Origin: CALMZY01 sp052033915
Lineage (GTDB): Bacteria > Verrucomicrobiota > Kiritimatiellia > CAIQIC01 > JAGNIJ01
Length of the DNA stretch: 64,000 bases
Assembly: GCA_052033915.1 (NCBI GenBank)
Contig: JBPOJF010000006.1
Coordinates: 248,001 to 312,000 of the forward strand
Reading direction: 5' to 3'
Program-made: the position numbers and the translations under genes
The notes under the pieces: generated by a model
Databases searched by the model: none
What the model was told of the DNA's origin: nothing
What the model saw: the letters and a program-made list of their open reading frames with translations, nothing else
Part shown: positions 7,297 to 14,044 of the stretch, piece after piece
Numbering within the stretch: the first letter of the stretch is position 1
How the letters are laid out: every line of letters begins with the position of its first letter

Positions 7297-9186
7297 GTGT
7301 TTTCGTCAGTATCGATTATGGTCGCTTGTTCAGAGTCATCCTGCCCGATTGCAAGCGCGGCGATCCGATTTCTCCGCAGGCCCGCGACAGGCTGGGTCGC
7401 CCTGACCGCGCTCTTCGGCGCGCTCCTGGCCGCCACATGGCGGCGCTGGCCGGACCCGCTCCTGGATTTCGGGCGCGATCTCTATATCCCGTGGCTCATG
7501 AACCAGGGCGCCGCTCTCTACCGCGACATCGAACACGCGTACGGTCCCCTGACGCAGCATCTCAACGCGCTTCTATTCCGCCTGTTCACGCCCAGTGTCA
7601 TCACGATGGCTGTTGCGGACGCGGTTCTCGCGGCAGTGCTGGCTGTCCTGATCTATCGCATCGCGCTCGTTGCCGCGAACCGCGCGGCCGCGTTCGTGTG
7701 CGCGTTCGTTTACGTCGCCGTTTTCGCGTTCGGCAGTTACACGAAGATCACCAATTTCAACTTCATCAACCCGTTCTCCCATGAAGCCACGCACGGGTTC
7801 ATCCTCAGCATGGCGGCGCTCCACGCGTGGCAGATGGCGTTCCGGCGCAGGAGCCTGAAGGTCGTGGCGTTCGCCGGATTCTTCGCGGGGCTGTGTTTTC
7901 TGACGCGCGCGGAAACGTCGCTCGCATCCCTCGCGCTGTCGCTGGCGGCGCTGGCCCTCTGGAAGATCGCGTACCGGAGTCTCGTGAGCGCGACGGCGGT
8001 CTTCGGTCTCTTCTTCATCCTGCCGCTCGCCGGTTGGTTCTCGTATTCGTGGGTCGCGGCCGGCAGCGCCAAGGTCGCCCTGCGAAGCGCTGCGGGCGCG
8101 TGGGTTGTGCTCGCCCGGAGCGGCGCGCCGGCGATGCCGTTCTACCGCAACCTGATGGGCACGGACGCGCTGGGCATGAACGGGATGATGATGGGCGCCG
8201 AGTTTGTCGGCGTGCTGCTCGCGGGGGGTCTCCTGGTCCTCCTGGCCCTGCGACTCGGAAACCGTCCGCCGCTGGGGATCGCCATGGTGGCGATCCTGTT
8301 CTTCTTCATGGTGTTCGGCCGGACCCAATGGATCAGCACGGGCCGTTCGATTCCCCTGCTGGTCGCCGGGGTGCTCGCGCTCAATATCCGGCGTTTATGG
8401 AGCGGAAAGAGTATGGATCAGTCCGTTCACTTCATCCTGTGGTCCGTGCTGTCGCTCGCGCTGCTCATGAAGATCATCGCACACGTGCAGTTGTTCCACT
8501 ACGGATTCTATCTTGCGCTTCCGGCGGCGATGTTGCTGTTGGCCGCGACTATCGCCGAGAGCGACAATGCGTGCGCGGCCCTGGCGACCCGGCTTCGTTT
8601 CCCCCACCCTCCCGCGTCCGGAACTATCGTCGCTTCGACCGTCGCGGCATTCGCGGTCGCGCTGGCGAGCCAGGCTTTGTGGGTCAGCCTCGGAAACTAC
8701 AGTTTCCACAGCGTTCCCCTGGGCAAGGGGGCCGACCGGATTCTCGTGCTGCCGCCGCGCTTCGACGAGCGCACCGCGGCTGTCGGCGAATTCCTTGAGT
8801 GGTCCGAGCAGAACATGAGCCCGGACGCCGCGTTCACCGTCGTGCCGGAAGGCATCTCCCTGAATTTCCTCCTCCGCCGCCGGAGCAGCGTGAGATACGT
8901 TGAACTGTTGCCGTTCGAGTTCACGACATTCGGAGAGCGCGCGATCATCTCCGAATTCCAGACGCACCCGCCCGACTACATCGTGCTCGCGGACCGGGAC
9001 GTGACGGAATACGGCGCGGAGCGGTTCGGCGTCGAAGGCTACGGGGCGGAATTTCTAAAATGGGTCCGGCAGGAGTATTCGCCCGAATTCCAGATCGGCC
9101 CGACGCCGTTCACCGGCCCCGGCTTCGGCATGAAAATCCTCAAGCGCGCGCGCTTGACAGCGCCGCACCCGAAACGGCACAAATAG
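7297..9186 (+). CDS. Polytopic membrane protein, GT-C glycosyltransferase-like
   Basis: The 629-residue protein has roughly ten to twelve hydrophobic segments and a soluble C-terminal domain from about residue 490. The early loop FGRDLYIPWLMNQGAALYRD, then YGPLTQHLNALLFRLF, resembles the first periplasmic loop of PMT/ArnT-type glycosyltransferases that use polyprenyl-phosphate sugars. No exact family can be given. The start is uncertain: GTG at 7297 follows a GGCGGCGG stretch, and ATG at 7318 is also possible. It is followed after 22 nt by the acyl-CoA synthetase and may share its transcript. Confidence 0.7.
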   Translation: MFSSVSIMVACSESSCPIASAAIRFLRRPATGWVALTALFGALLAATWRRWPDPLLDFGRDLYIPWLMNQGAALYRDIEHAYGPLTQHLNALLFRLFTPSVITMAVADAVLAAVLAVLIYRIALVAANRAAAFVCAFVYVAVFAFGSYTKITNFNFINPFSHEATHGFILSMAALHAWQMAFRRRSLKVVAFAGFFAGLCFLTRAETSLASLALSLAALALWKIAYRSLVSATAVFGLFFILPLAGWFSYSWVAAGSAKVALRSAAGAWVVLARSGAPAMPFYRNLMGTDALGMNGMMMGAEFVGVLLAGGLLVLLALRLGNRPPLGIAMVAILFFFMVFGRTQWISTGRSIPLLVAGVLALNIRRLWSGKSMDQSVHFILWSVLSLALLMKIIAHVQLFHYGFYLALPAAMLLLAATIAESDNACAALATRLRFPHPPASGTIVASTVAAFAVALASQALWVSLGNYSFHSVPLGKGADRILVLPPRFDERTAAVGEFLEWSEQNMSPDAAFTVVPEGISLNFLLRRRSSVRYVELLPFEFTTFGERAIISEFQTHPPDYIVLADRDVTEYGAERFGVEGYGAEFLKWVRQEYSPEFQIGPTPFTGPGFGMKILKRARLTAPHPKRHK

Positions 9187-9208
9187 CGCCCACAAGGAGA
9201 CGCAGTCA

Positions 9209-10906
9209 GTGACCCTGAAGGAACTTCTCGCCCGATCCGTCGAACAGCACGGCGATGCCGTCGCGCTCCGCTACAAGCGCCAGGAGCGCTGGCACACCGT
9301 CACCTACAAAGAACTTCTCGAGAAGGCACGCCGCGTCGCGGAAATTCTCGCGCGCTTCGGCGTCAAGCCCGGCGACCGCGTCGCCATCTTCCGCGAGAAC
9401 GCGCCCGAATGGCCGGAGATTTACTTCGGCATCGCGGGGATGGCGGCGACGGCGGTTCCGGTGGACGCAAAACTGCGGGAGCAGGAGGTGGCACACGTCT
9501 TGCGCGATTCGGGCGCCCGGCTGTTGTTCAGCGACGCCAGGCACTACCCGCTGCTGCGCGATATCGACCCGCACATCCCCGACATGCAAACGGTTGTGCT
9601 GACGAATGGGCACGAGATCCTCCCGATCCACAGCCGCCGGATCAAGTACTTCGACTACGATCAACTCATCCAGAATGTGTCTGAGCAGGCCGCCGGCGAG
9701 CGGAGGGCCTACGACCGGCGCCACCCGAAGGATGACGACGTCGCGTCATTCATCTACACCTCGGGAACGACCGGGCGTCAGAAGGGCACGATGCTCACGC
9801 ACCGCAACTTCACGGCGAACGTGGAGAGCTGCGAGCAGGCGATTCGGGTCAGGGCCGACGATAATTTCCTGCTGGTCCTCCCCCTGCACCACTCTTTCGC
9901 GTTCACGACCAACCTGCTTCTTCCTCTCTCGGTGGGCGCGGAAATCAGCTTCGTGGAGCACCTGAAGACCGTGGGCGAGAACATGCGCGAGGTGTTCCCC
10001 TCCGTCCTGATCGGCGTGCCGCTGCTGCTGGAGAAGATGTACAACCGCATCTGGAACGGCCTGAAGGATAACAAGGCCGGCTATGCGCTTTTCAAGATCG
10101 GCCTGCGCAAGCCCGTAATCCGCAGGATCGCGCAGAAACTCGGCGGACGGCTCCGGCTGATCGTCACGGGCGGAGCGCCCTGCGACCCCGATTTGCTCAA
10201 CAGGTTCAGCCAGCTAGGGTTCACCATCCTCGAGGGCTACGGCCTGACGGAGACCGCGCCCGTCCTGACGTTCAATCCCGAGGCGAAGCCGAAAGCCGGC
10301 TCCGTGGGCAAGCCCATCCCGAACGTCGAAATGACCATCCTGGACCCCGATGCGGAGGGCAATGGCGAGATCGCCGCCAAGGGTCCGAACATCATGAAGG
10401 GCTACTACAATAATCCCGAGGCAACCAGCGCGGTCTTCAAGGATGGATGGTTCCTGACCGGCGACCTCGGCATCATCGACTCCGAAGGGTACGTGATGAT
10501 CACCGGCCGCAAGAAGAGCCTGATCGTCAACCGCGAGGGAAAGAACATTCACCCCGAGGAGGTCGAACACCAGGTCTGCAAAAGCCCGTACATCCGCGAA
10601 GCCATCGCGCTCGGCTACCGGGAAGCCGATGAGCGAGTCGGCGAACATGTCGGCGTCATCGTGGTCCCCAATCAGGAGGCCATCGACGAACTCGCCAAAC
10701 GCGAGAAGAAGCTGATAACCGAAAACGACATCTCCGCCCTGATCCGCAAAGAGGTCAAGGAACACTGCTCCAAGATCGCCGAGTACAAGCGCCCGCACCG
10801 GATCCAGGTCCGCTGGGAAGAGTTGGACAAGACCTCCACGGGGAAAGTGAAACGCTACCTGTACGCGATGGACTTGGAGAACGTCCACTGGACGCGGCAC
10901 GGGTAA
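9209..10906 (+). CDS. Long-chain fatty acid--CoA ligase (AMP-forming)
   Basis: This 565-residue ANL-superfamily enzyme activates a carboxylic acid as acyl-AMP and then as a CoA thioester. The AMP-binding loop IYTSGTTGRQKGTMLTH, GYGLTETAP, the hinge region GWFLTGDLG/GRKKSLIV and the C-terminal Lys in TSTGKVKR are all present. The sequence is closest in feel to FadD-like long-chain ligases, but the substrate cannot be read from it. The GTG at 9209 is supported by AAGGAG 13 nt upstream. No transmembrane segment is seen. Confidence 0.88.
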   Translation: MTLKELLARSVEQHGDAVALRYKRQERWHTVTYKELLEKARRVAEILARFGVKPGDRVAIFRENAPEWPEIYFGIAGMAATAVPVDAKLREQEVAHVLRDSGARLLFSDARHYPLLRDIDPHIPDMQTVVLTNGHEILPIHSRRIKYFDYDQLIQNVSEQAAGERRAYDRRHPKDDDVASFIYTSGTTGRQKGTMLTHRNFTANVESCEQAIRVRADDNFLLVLPLHHSFAFTTNLLLPLSVGAEISFVEHLKTVGENMREVFPSVLIGVPLLLEKMYNRIWNGLKDNKAGYALFKIGLRKPVIRRIAQKLGGRLRLIVTGGAPCDPDLLNRFSQLGFTILEGYGLTETAPVLTFNPEAKPKAGSVGKPIPNVEMTILDPDAEGNGEIAAKGPNIMKGYYNNPEATSAVFKDGWFLTGDLGIIDSEGYVMITGRKKSLIVNREGKNIHPEEVEHQVCKSPYIREAIALGYREADERVGEHVGVIVVPNQEAIDELAKREKKLITENDISALIRKEVKEHCSKIAEYKRPHRIQVRWEELDKTSTGKVKRYLYAMDLENVHWTRHG

Positions 10907-10988
10907 CCGACGCGATTTCGAGAGACGGTTTCGAACCCTGATCGCCTTCCTGTTTGACTCCAGGTTCCATGGGACTGCCGCGACCGGG

Positions 10989-11064
10989 TGGTGGGCGGTA
11001 CAGGATTTGAACCTGTAACATCCAGCGTGTAAAGCTGGCGCTCTGCCAATTGAGCTAACCGCCC
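10989..11064 (-). tRNA. tRNA-Val (anticodon UAC)
   Basis: The reverse complement folds as a full cloverleaf of 76 nt: acceptor GGGCGGT/ACCGCCC, D stem GCTC/GAGC, anticodon stem CCAGC/GCTGG with loop TTTACAC, and T stem ACAGG/CCTGT with TTCAAAT. The anticodon is TAC, which reads valine GUA/GUG codons. The discriminator A and the 3' CCA are encoded. It stands alone, antisense to its plus-strand neighbours. Confidence 0.97.
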
Positions 11065-11070
11065 GAGCGA

Positions 11071-11141
11071 GCTTCAAGTTTCGAGTTTCGCGTACGGCCT
11101 TTCAAGCTCTTTCCATGTACTTGGAACTTGAAACTTGAAAT
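11071..11141. repeat. Seven-nt-phased inverted repeat upstream of purN
   Basis: The left arm (11071-11095) runs in 7-nt steps (CTTCAAG, TTTCGAG, TTTCGCG). The right arm (11117-11141) also does (GTACTTG, GAACTTG, AAACTTG). The arms are inverted copies matching at 19 of 25 positions with a 21-nt loop. The hairpin ends about 20 nt before the purN ATG. The word differs from the one upstream of kdtA, yet the period and layout are the same. Confidence 0.75.
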
Positions 11142-11162
11142 CTGGAACTTAACAATCCGCCC

Positions 11163-11795
11163 ATGCTCTCCATCGCCATTCTCGGTTCCGGCAAAGGCAG
11201 CAACGCGCAGTCGATTATCGACGCGATCAAGGCGGGCACGCTGAACGCGCGGATCGTGTGTATTCTTGCCGATGTGCAGGACGCGTTCATCCTCGACCGC
11301 GCGCGCCGGAACAACATCCCCGCCTACTACATCGACTGCGCGCCGTTCAAGACGAAGCTCGACGGCGCGGCGGAGCAGAAGGTCATCGATATTCTGAACA
11401 CGCACGGGGCCGACCTGATCGTTCTCGCGGGCTTCATGCGGATGGTGAAATCCGGACTGCTGCGCGCGTTTCCCGGAAAGATCATCAACATCCACCCGGC
11501 GCTGCTGCCGAATTTTCCCGGCCTGCATTCCTGGAAACAGGCGCTCCACGGCGGCGCCAAGACGACCGGCTGCACGGTGCACTTCGTGGATGAGGGCATG
11601 GACACGGGCCCGATCATTCTTCAGAAGGAAGTCCCGATCCTGCCCGGCGACACACCGGAATCCCTGCACGCGCGCATCCAGACGCAGGAGCACATCGCCT
11701 ATCCGGAGGCCCTGCGCCTGATCTCAGAAGGACGGCTGCGGCTCGAGGGTCGGCGGGTTGTGGTGACAACCGAAAACCTGAAACCGGAAACCTGA
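11163..11795 (+). CDS. purN: Phosphoribosylglycinamide formyltransferase
   Basis: PurN transfers a formyl group from 10-formyl-THF to GAR in purine synthesis. The GAR-binding loop SGKGSNAQSI, the catalytic Asn-His in IINIHPALLPNFPG and the Asp in DEGMDTGPII are visible. At 210 residues the length is typical. The last residues (TTENLKPET) are not family sequence: they are encoded by a 7-nt tandem repeat that has run into the 3' end of the gene. It stands between the tRNA and hisG; no other purine gene is nearby. Confidence 0.95.
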   Translation: MLSIAILGSGKGSNAQSIIDAIKAGTLNARIVCILADVQDAFILDRARRNNIPAYYIDCAPFKTKLDGAAEQKVIDILNTHGADLIVLAGFMRMVKSGLLRAFPGKIINIHPALLPNFPGLHSWKQALHGGAKTTGCTVHFVDEGMDTGPIILQKEVPILPGDTPESLHARIQTQEHIAYPEALRLISEGRLRLEGRRVVVTTENLKPET

Positions 11796-11803
11796 AACCG
11801 GAA
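11769..11803. repeat. Seven-nt tandem repeat across the purN stop codon
   Basis: Five units follow each other: ACCGAAA, ACCTGAA, ACCGGAA, ACCTGAA, ACCGGAA. The purN stop TGA lies in the fourth. Unlike the other 7-nt repeats here, no inverted partner arm is seen. Confidence 0.8.
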
Positions 11804-11818
11804 GTCCCGCGAGTTCAC

Positions 11819-11838
11819 AAGGCGCTGTCGCGCGCCTT
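11819..11838. terminator. Short GC hairpin after purN
   Basis: AAGGCGC and GCGCCTT pair perfectly over 7 bp with a 6-nt loop, 24 nt after the purN stop. There is no T-run, so termination is only possible. The remaining spacer to hisG carries TATAAC at about 11930, a possible -10, and AAGGAC before the hisG ATG. Confidence 0.35.
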
Positions 11839-11953
11839 CATGTCCGCTCCGAGCGAGTCATCCGCCGCAGGCACAGATTTTATCGGCAGGCTGTAGACGC
11901 GACCGAACGCTTGGTCTAGTATAACCCAACTCTTTACGAAACAAGGACATCGC

Positions 11954-12838
11954 ATGAAGCCAACATCAAAGAAACTCGTTCTCGGATTGCCGAAGGGCAG
12001 CCTGCAGGAAGCCACTTTCCTCATGATGAAGAAGGCCGGCTTCAGTGTGTCGGTGGGTTCGCGCTCGTACATCCCCAACATGAACGACCCCGAGATCGAG
12101 GGCCGGCTTATCCGCGCGCAGGAAATCAGCCGGTACGTCGAACACGGCATGCTGGACGCGGGCGTAACGGGGTACGACTGGATTCTCGAGAACGGGTCGG
12201 ATGTCGTTGAAATCGCCGACCTGATTTACGCCAAGCAGGGGCTGCGCCCCGTCCGATGGGTTCTCGCCGTCCCGAACGATTCGCCCATCCAGAGCGTGAA
12301 GGACCTCAAGGGCAAGCGCATCGCCACGGAGGCGGTCGGCCTGACGAAGAGGTACCTGCGCAAGAACAAGGTGAATGCCAAGGTGGAATTCTCCTGGGGC
12401 GCCACCGAGGTGAAAGCCCCGGAACTTGTCGACGCCATCGTGGAGATTACCGAGACCGGCTCGTCGCTCCGCGCCAACAATCTCCGCATCGTGGATACGA
12501 TTCTTGAATCGACCACCAAGCTCATCGCCAACAAGAAGGCGTGGAAGGATCCGTGGAAGCGCACGAAGATCAGCCAGCTCTCCATCCTGCTGACCGGCGC
12601 GCTGGCCGCGGAGACAAAGGTGCTGATCAAGATGAACGTGGACACCCAGCGGCTGAAGAAGGTGCTCGCCATCCTTCCCGCCCTGCACGCTCCGACGATC
12701 AACAGACTGAGTTCCGATGGATGGCATTCGATCGAATCCGTGGTGGATGAAAAAGTGGTTCGTGAAATCATTCCGCAGTTGAAGTCTGTGGGCGCAACAG
12801 GTATTATTGAGATCGGCCTGAACAAAGTGGTTCCGTAA
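11954..12838 (+). CDS. hisG: ATP phosphoribosyltransferase, long form
   Basis: HisG condenses ATP and PRPP in the first step of histidine synthesis. The 294-residue length and the C-terminal ACT-like regulatory domain (from about residue 215) mark the long form that binds histidine itself and does not need HisZ. Visible signatures are LGLPKGSLQEAT, HGMLDAGVTGYDW and the PRPP loop EITETGSSLRANN. The start follows AAGGAC. The last 162 nt, encoding LPALHAPTINRLSSDGW to the stop, have been copied three times downstream in various states of decay. Confidence 0.95.
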   Translation: MKPTSKKLVLGLPKGSLQEATFLMMKKAGFSVSVGSRSYIPNMNDPEIEGRLIRAQEISRYVEHGMLDAGVTGYDWILENGSDVVEIADLIYAKQGLRPVRWVLAVPNDSPIQSVKDLKGKRIATEAVGLTKRYLRKNKVNAKVEFSWGATEVKAPELVDAIVEITETGSSLRANNLRIVDTILESTTKLIANKKAWKDPWKRTKISQLSILLTGALAAETKVLIKMNVDTQRLKKVLAILPALHAPTINRLSSDGWHSIESVVDEKVVREIIPQLKSVGATGIIEIGLNKVVP

Positions 12839-12861
12839 TGGACAACCCAAAAGGAGAAGCC

Positions 12862-12969
12862 ATGGCGACAAAGAAGAAAAGCGCAAAGAAGATAGCGAAG
12901 AAAAAGAGCACGAAAAAAGTGTGCGCCGGCCAGAAGAAGAAAGCTACGAAGAAGGCGAAGAAGAAGTAG
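12862..12969 (+). CDS. Lysine-rich micro-protein, array copy 1 (35 residues)
   Basis: The peptide has 18 lysines in 35 residues, no acidic residue, one Cys (VCAGQ) and a core KKKSAKKIAKKKSTKK. A strong AAGGAGA lies 6 nt before the ATG. The core aligns with the bS22-like copy at 13881 (10 of 16 identical in the basic core), with arginines replaced by Ser, Ala, Thr or Lys. It is probably translated, given the conserved ribosome-binding site in all copies. The function is unknown; binding of nucleic acid or membrane is plausible from charge alone. It begins 23 nt after the hisG stop. Confidence 0.65.
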   Translation: MATKKKSAKKIAKKKSTKKVCAGQKKKATKKAKKK

Positions 12970-13067
12970 TCGTCAGGCTGTTCCATGCCCGGCTTGCCCG
13001 GTCATGGATTCCGCCCGAGCAAGGGTGCTTGCTATGCGGGGCGGTATTTTTTGTTCAGGCTTACCGC

Positions 13068-13229
13068 CCCGCCCTGTATGCCCCCACGATCAACAGACTG
13101 AGTTCCGATGGCTGGTGTTTGATCGAGTCCGTGGTGAATGAAGAGAGGGTCCGCGAAATCATCCTGCCGTTGAAGTCCGTGGGCGCGGAAGGGAGTATCG
13201 AGATCGGTCCGAACAAGGTGGTTCCGTAA
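13068..13229 (+). pseudogene. hisG 3'-end fragment A
   Basis: This 162-nt fragment has exactly the length of the hisG 3' end (12677-12838). It still reads in frame to a stop (PALYAPTINRLSSDGW to NKVVP), with scattered substitutions. It has no hisG 5' part and no own start. A frame open from 12921 runs through it but overlaps micro-gene 1 and is unlikely to be used. It begins at the repeat junction, which also forms an 11-bp perfect hairpin GCGGGGCGGTA/TACCGCCCCGC (about 13036-13072). Confidence 0.8.
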
Positions 13230-13251
13230 CGGTCAACCAAAAGGAGAAGCC

Positions 13252-13359
13252 ATGGGTACGACAAAGAAGAAGAGCGCAAAGAAGGTCGCGAAGAAAAAGT
13301 GCACGAAGAAAGCGTGCGCCGGCCAGAAGAAGAAAACGACAAAGAAGACGAAGAAGTAG
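13252..13359 (+). CDS. Lysine-rich micro-protein, array copy 2 (35 residues)
   Basis: This copy has 17 lysines in 35 residues and two cysteines (KKKCTKK and ACAGQ). The upstream stretch AAAAGGAGAAGCC is identical to that of copy 1. It starts MGTT rather than MATK, otherwise the same plan. The upstream sequence is hisG fragment A; the downstream spacer has been deleted so that fragment B follows after a few nt. Confidence 0.65.
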   Translation: MGTTKKKSAKKVAKKKCTKKACAGQKKKTTKKTKK

Positions 13360-13366
13360 TCGTCGT

Positions 13367-13453
13367 AAAGGGGTCCGCGAAATCATCCCGCCATTGAAGT
13401 CCGTGGGCGCGGAAGGGATCATCGGACTCGGTCTGAACAAAGCGGCTCCGTAA
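13367..13453 (+). pseudogene. hisG 3'-end fragment B (short)
   Basis: Only the last 87 nt of the hisG copy remain, encoding VREIIPPLKSVGAEG to NKAAP and a stop. The spacer with the TPR-gene 5' copy and the first part of the hisG copy are missing, so this unit suffered an internal deletion. It shares the AAAGGGGTCC variant with fragment C. Confidence 0.75.
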
Positions 13454-13476
13454 CGGTCAACCCAAAAGGAGAAGCC

Positions 13477-13581
13477 ATGGGTACGACAAAGAAGAAAAGC
13501 GCAAAGAAGATAGCGAAGAAAAAATGCGCGAAGACAGCGTGCGCCGGCCGGAAGAAGACGACGAAGAAGAAAAAGAAGTAG
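13477..13581 (+). CDS. Lysine-rich micro-protein, array copy 3 (34 residues)
   Basis: The peptide has 16 lysines and one arginine in 34 residues, cysteines in KKKCAK and ACAGR, and a terminal run of five lysines. The ribosome-binding site AAAAGGAGAAGCC is the same as in copies 1 and 2. The spacer after it (to 13695) carries the fuller form of the common segment, including GTTCGACGAACCCGAG, also present before the TPR gene. Confidence 0.65.
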   Translation: MGTTKKKSAKKIAKKKCAKTACAGRKKTTKKKKK

Positions 13582-13695
13582 TCGTCAGGCTGCTCCATGC
13601 CCGGCTTGCCCGGCCATGGATTCCGCACGAGTTCGACGAACCCGAGTGAGGTTGCTTGCAATGCGGGGCGGGTTTGTTTCATTCGCTTTTTTCGT

Positions 13696-13858
13696 CCCGC
13701 CTTGCATGCCCTCATAATCAACAGACTGAGTTCCGATGGCTGGTATTCGGTCGAGTCCGTGCCGGATGAAAAAAGGGGTCCGCGAAATCATCCCGCCATT
13801 GAAGTCCGTGGGCGCGGAAGGGATCATCGAAATCGGTCTGAACAAAGCGGCTCCATAA
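13696..13858 (+). pseudogene. hisG 3'-end fragment C (frameshifted)
   Basis: This fragment is 163 nt long, one more than the hisG original. The extra base lies in the A/G run after the codons for DEK, so the reading frame is lost and the end of the hisG sequence reads in another frame. The first half (ALHALIINRLSSDGWYS) is still recognisable. The junction again makes a hairpin with the preceding ATGCGGGGCGGG (about 13660-13707). Confidence 0.8.
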
Positions 13859-13880
13859 ATGTCAGTCAACAGGAGAGGCC

Positions 13881-13970
13881 ATGGGTTCGGTAAAGAAAAA
13901 ACGCCGGAAGAAGATGGCGAAGCACAAGAGACGTAAAAAACTGCGCGCCAGCCGGCATAAGAATAAGTAG
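13881..13970 (+). CDS. bS22-like / AURKAIP1-COX24 domain micro-protein (29 residues)
   Basis: The 29-residue protein starts MGSVKKKRRKKMAKHKRRKK and ends LRASRHKNK. This matches the pattern of the tiny AURKAIP1/COX24-type ribosomal protein (bS22 of mycobacteria, which begins MGSVIKKRRKRM). Known members bind the small ribosomal subunit. AGGAGAG precedes the ATG. It is the last copy of the array, next to the TPR lipoprotein gene, and the only copy that keeps the arginine-rich form, so it is probably the parent of copies 1-3. The match is from memory of the family. Confidence 0.75.
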   Translation: MGSVKKKRRKKMAKHKRRKKLRASRHKNK

Positions 13971-14044
13971 TCAGGCTGTTCCGTCCGGCTTGTCCGGTCA
14001 TGGATTCCACACGAGTTCGACGAACCCGAGCGAGGTTGTTTGCT

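Noticed and set aside
12921..13229. A 102-codon frame ending in the hisG-like sequence of fragment A.
   Set aside because: It begins inside micro-gene 1 in another frame without a ribosome-binding site; the hisG-like end is explained by duplication.
12970..14044. A CRISPR array, because of regular repeats.
   Set aside because: Units are about 390 bp with gene fragments and coding micro-genes, not 25-40 bp repeats with unique spacers; no cas genes are present.
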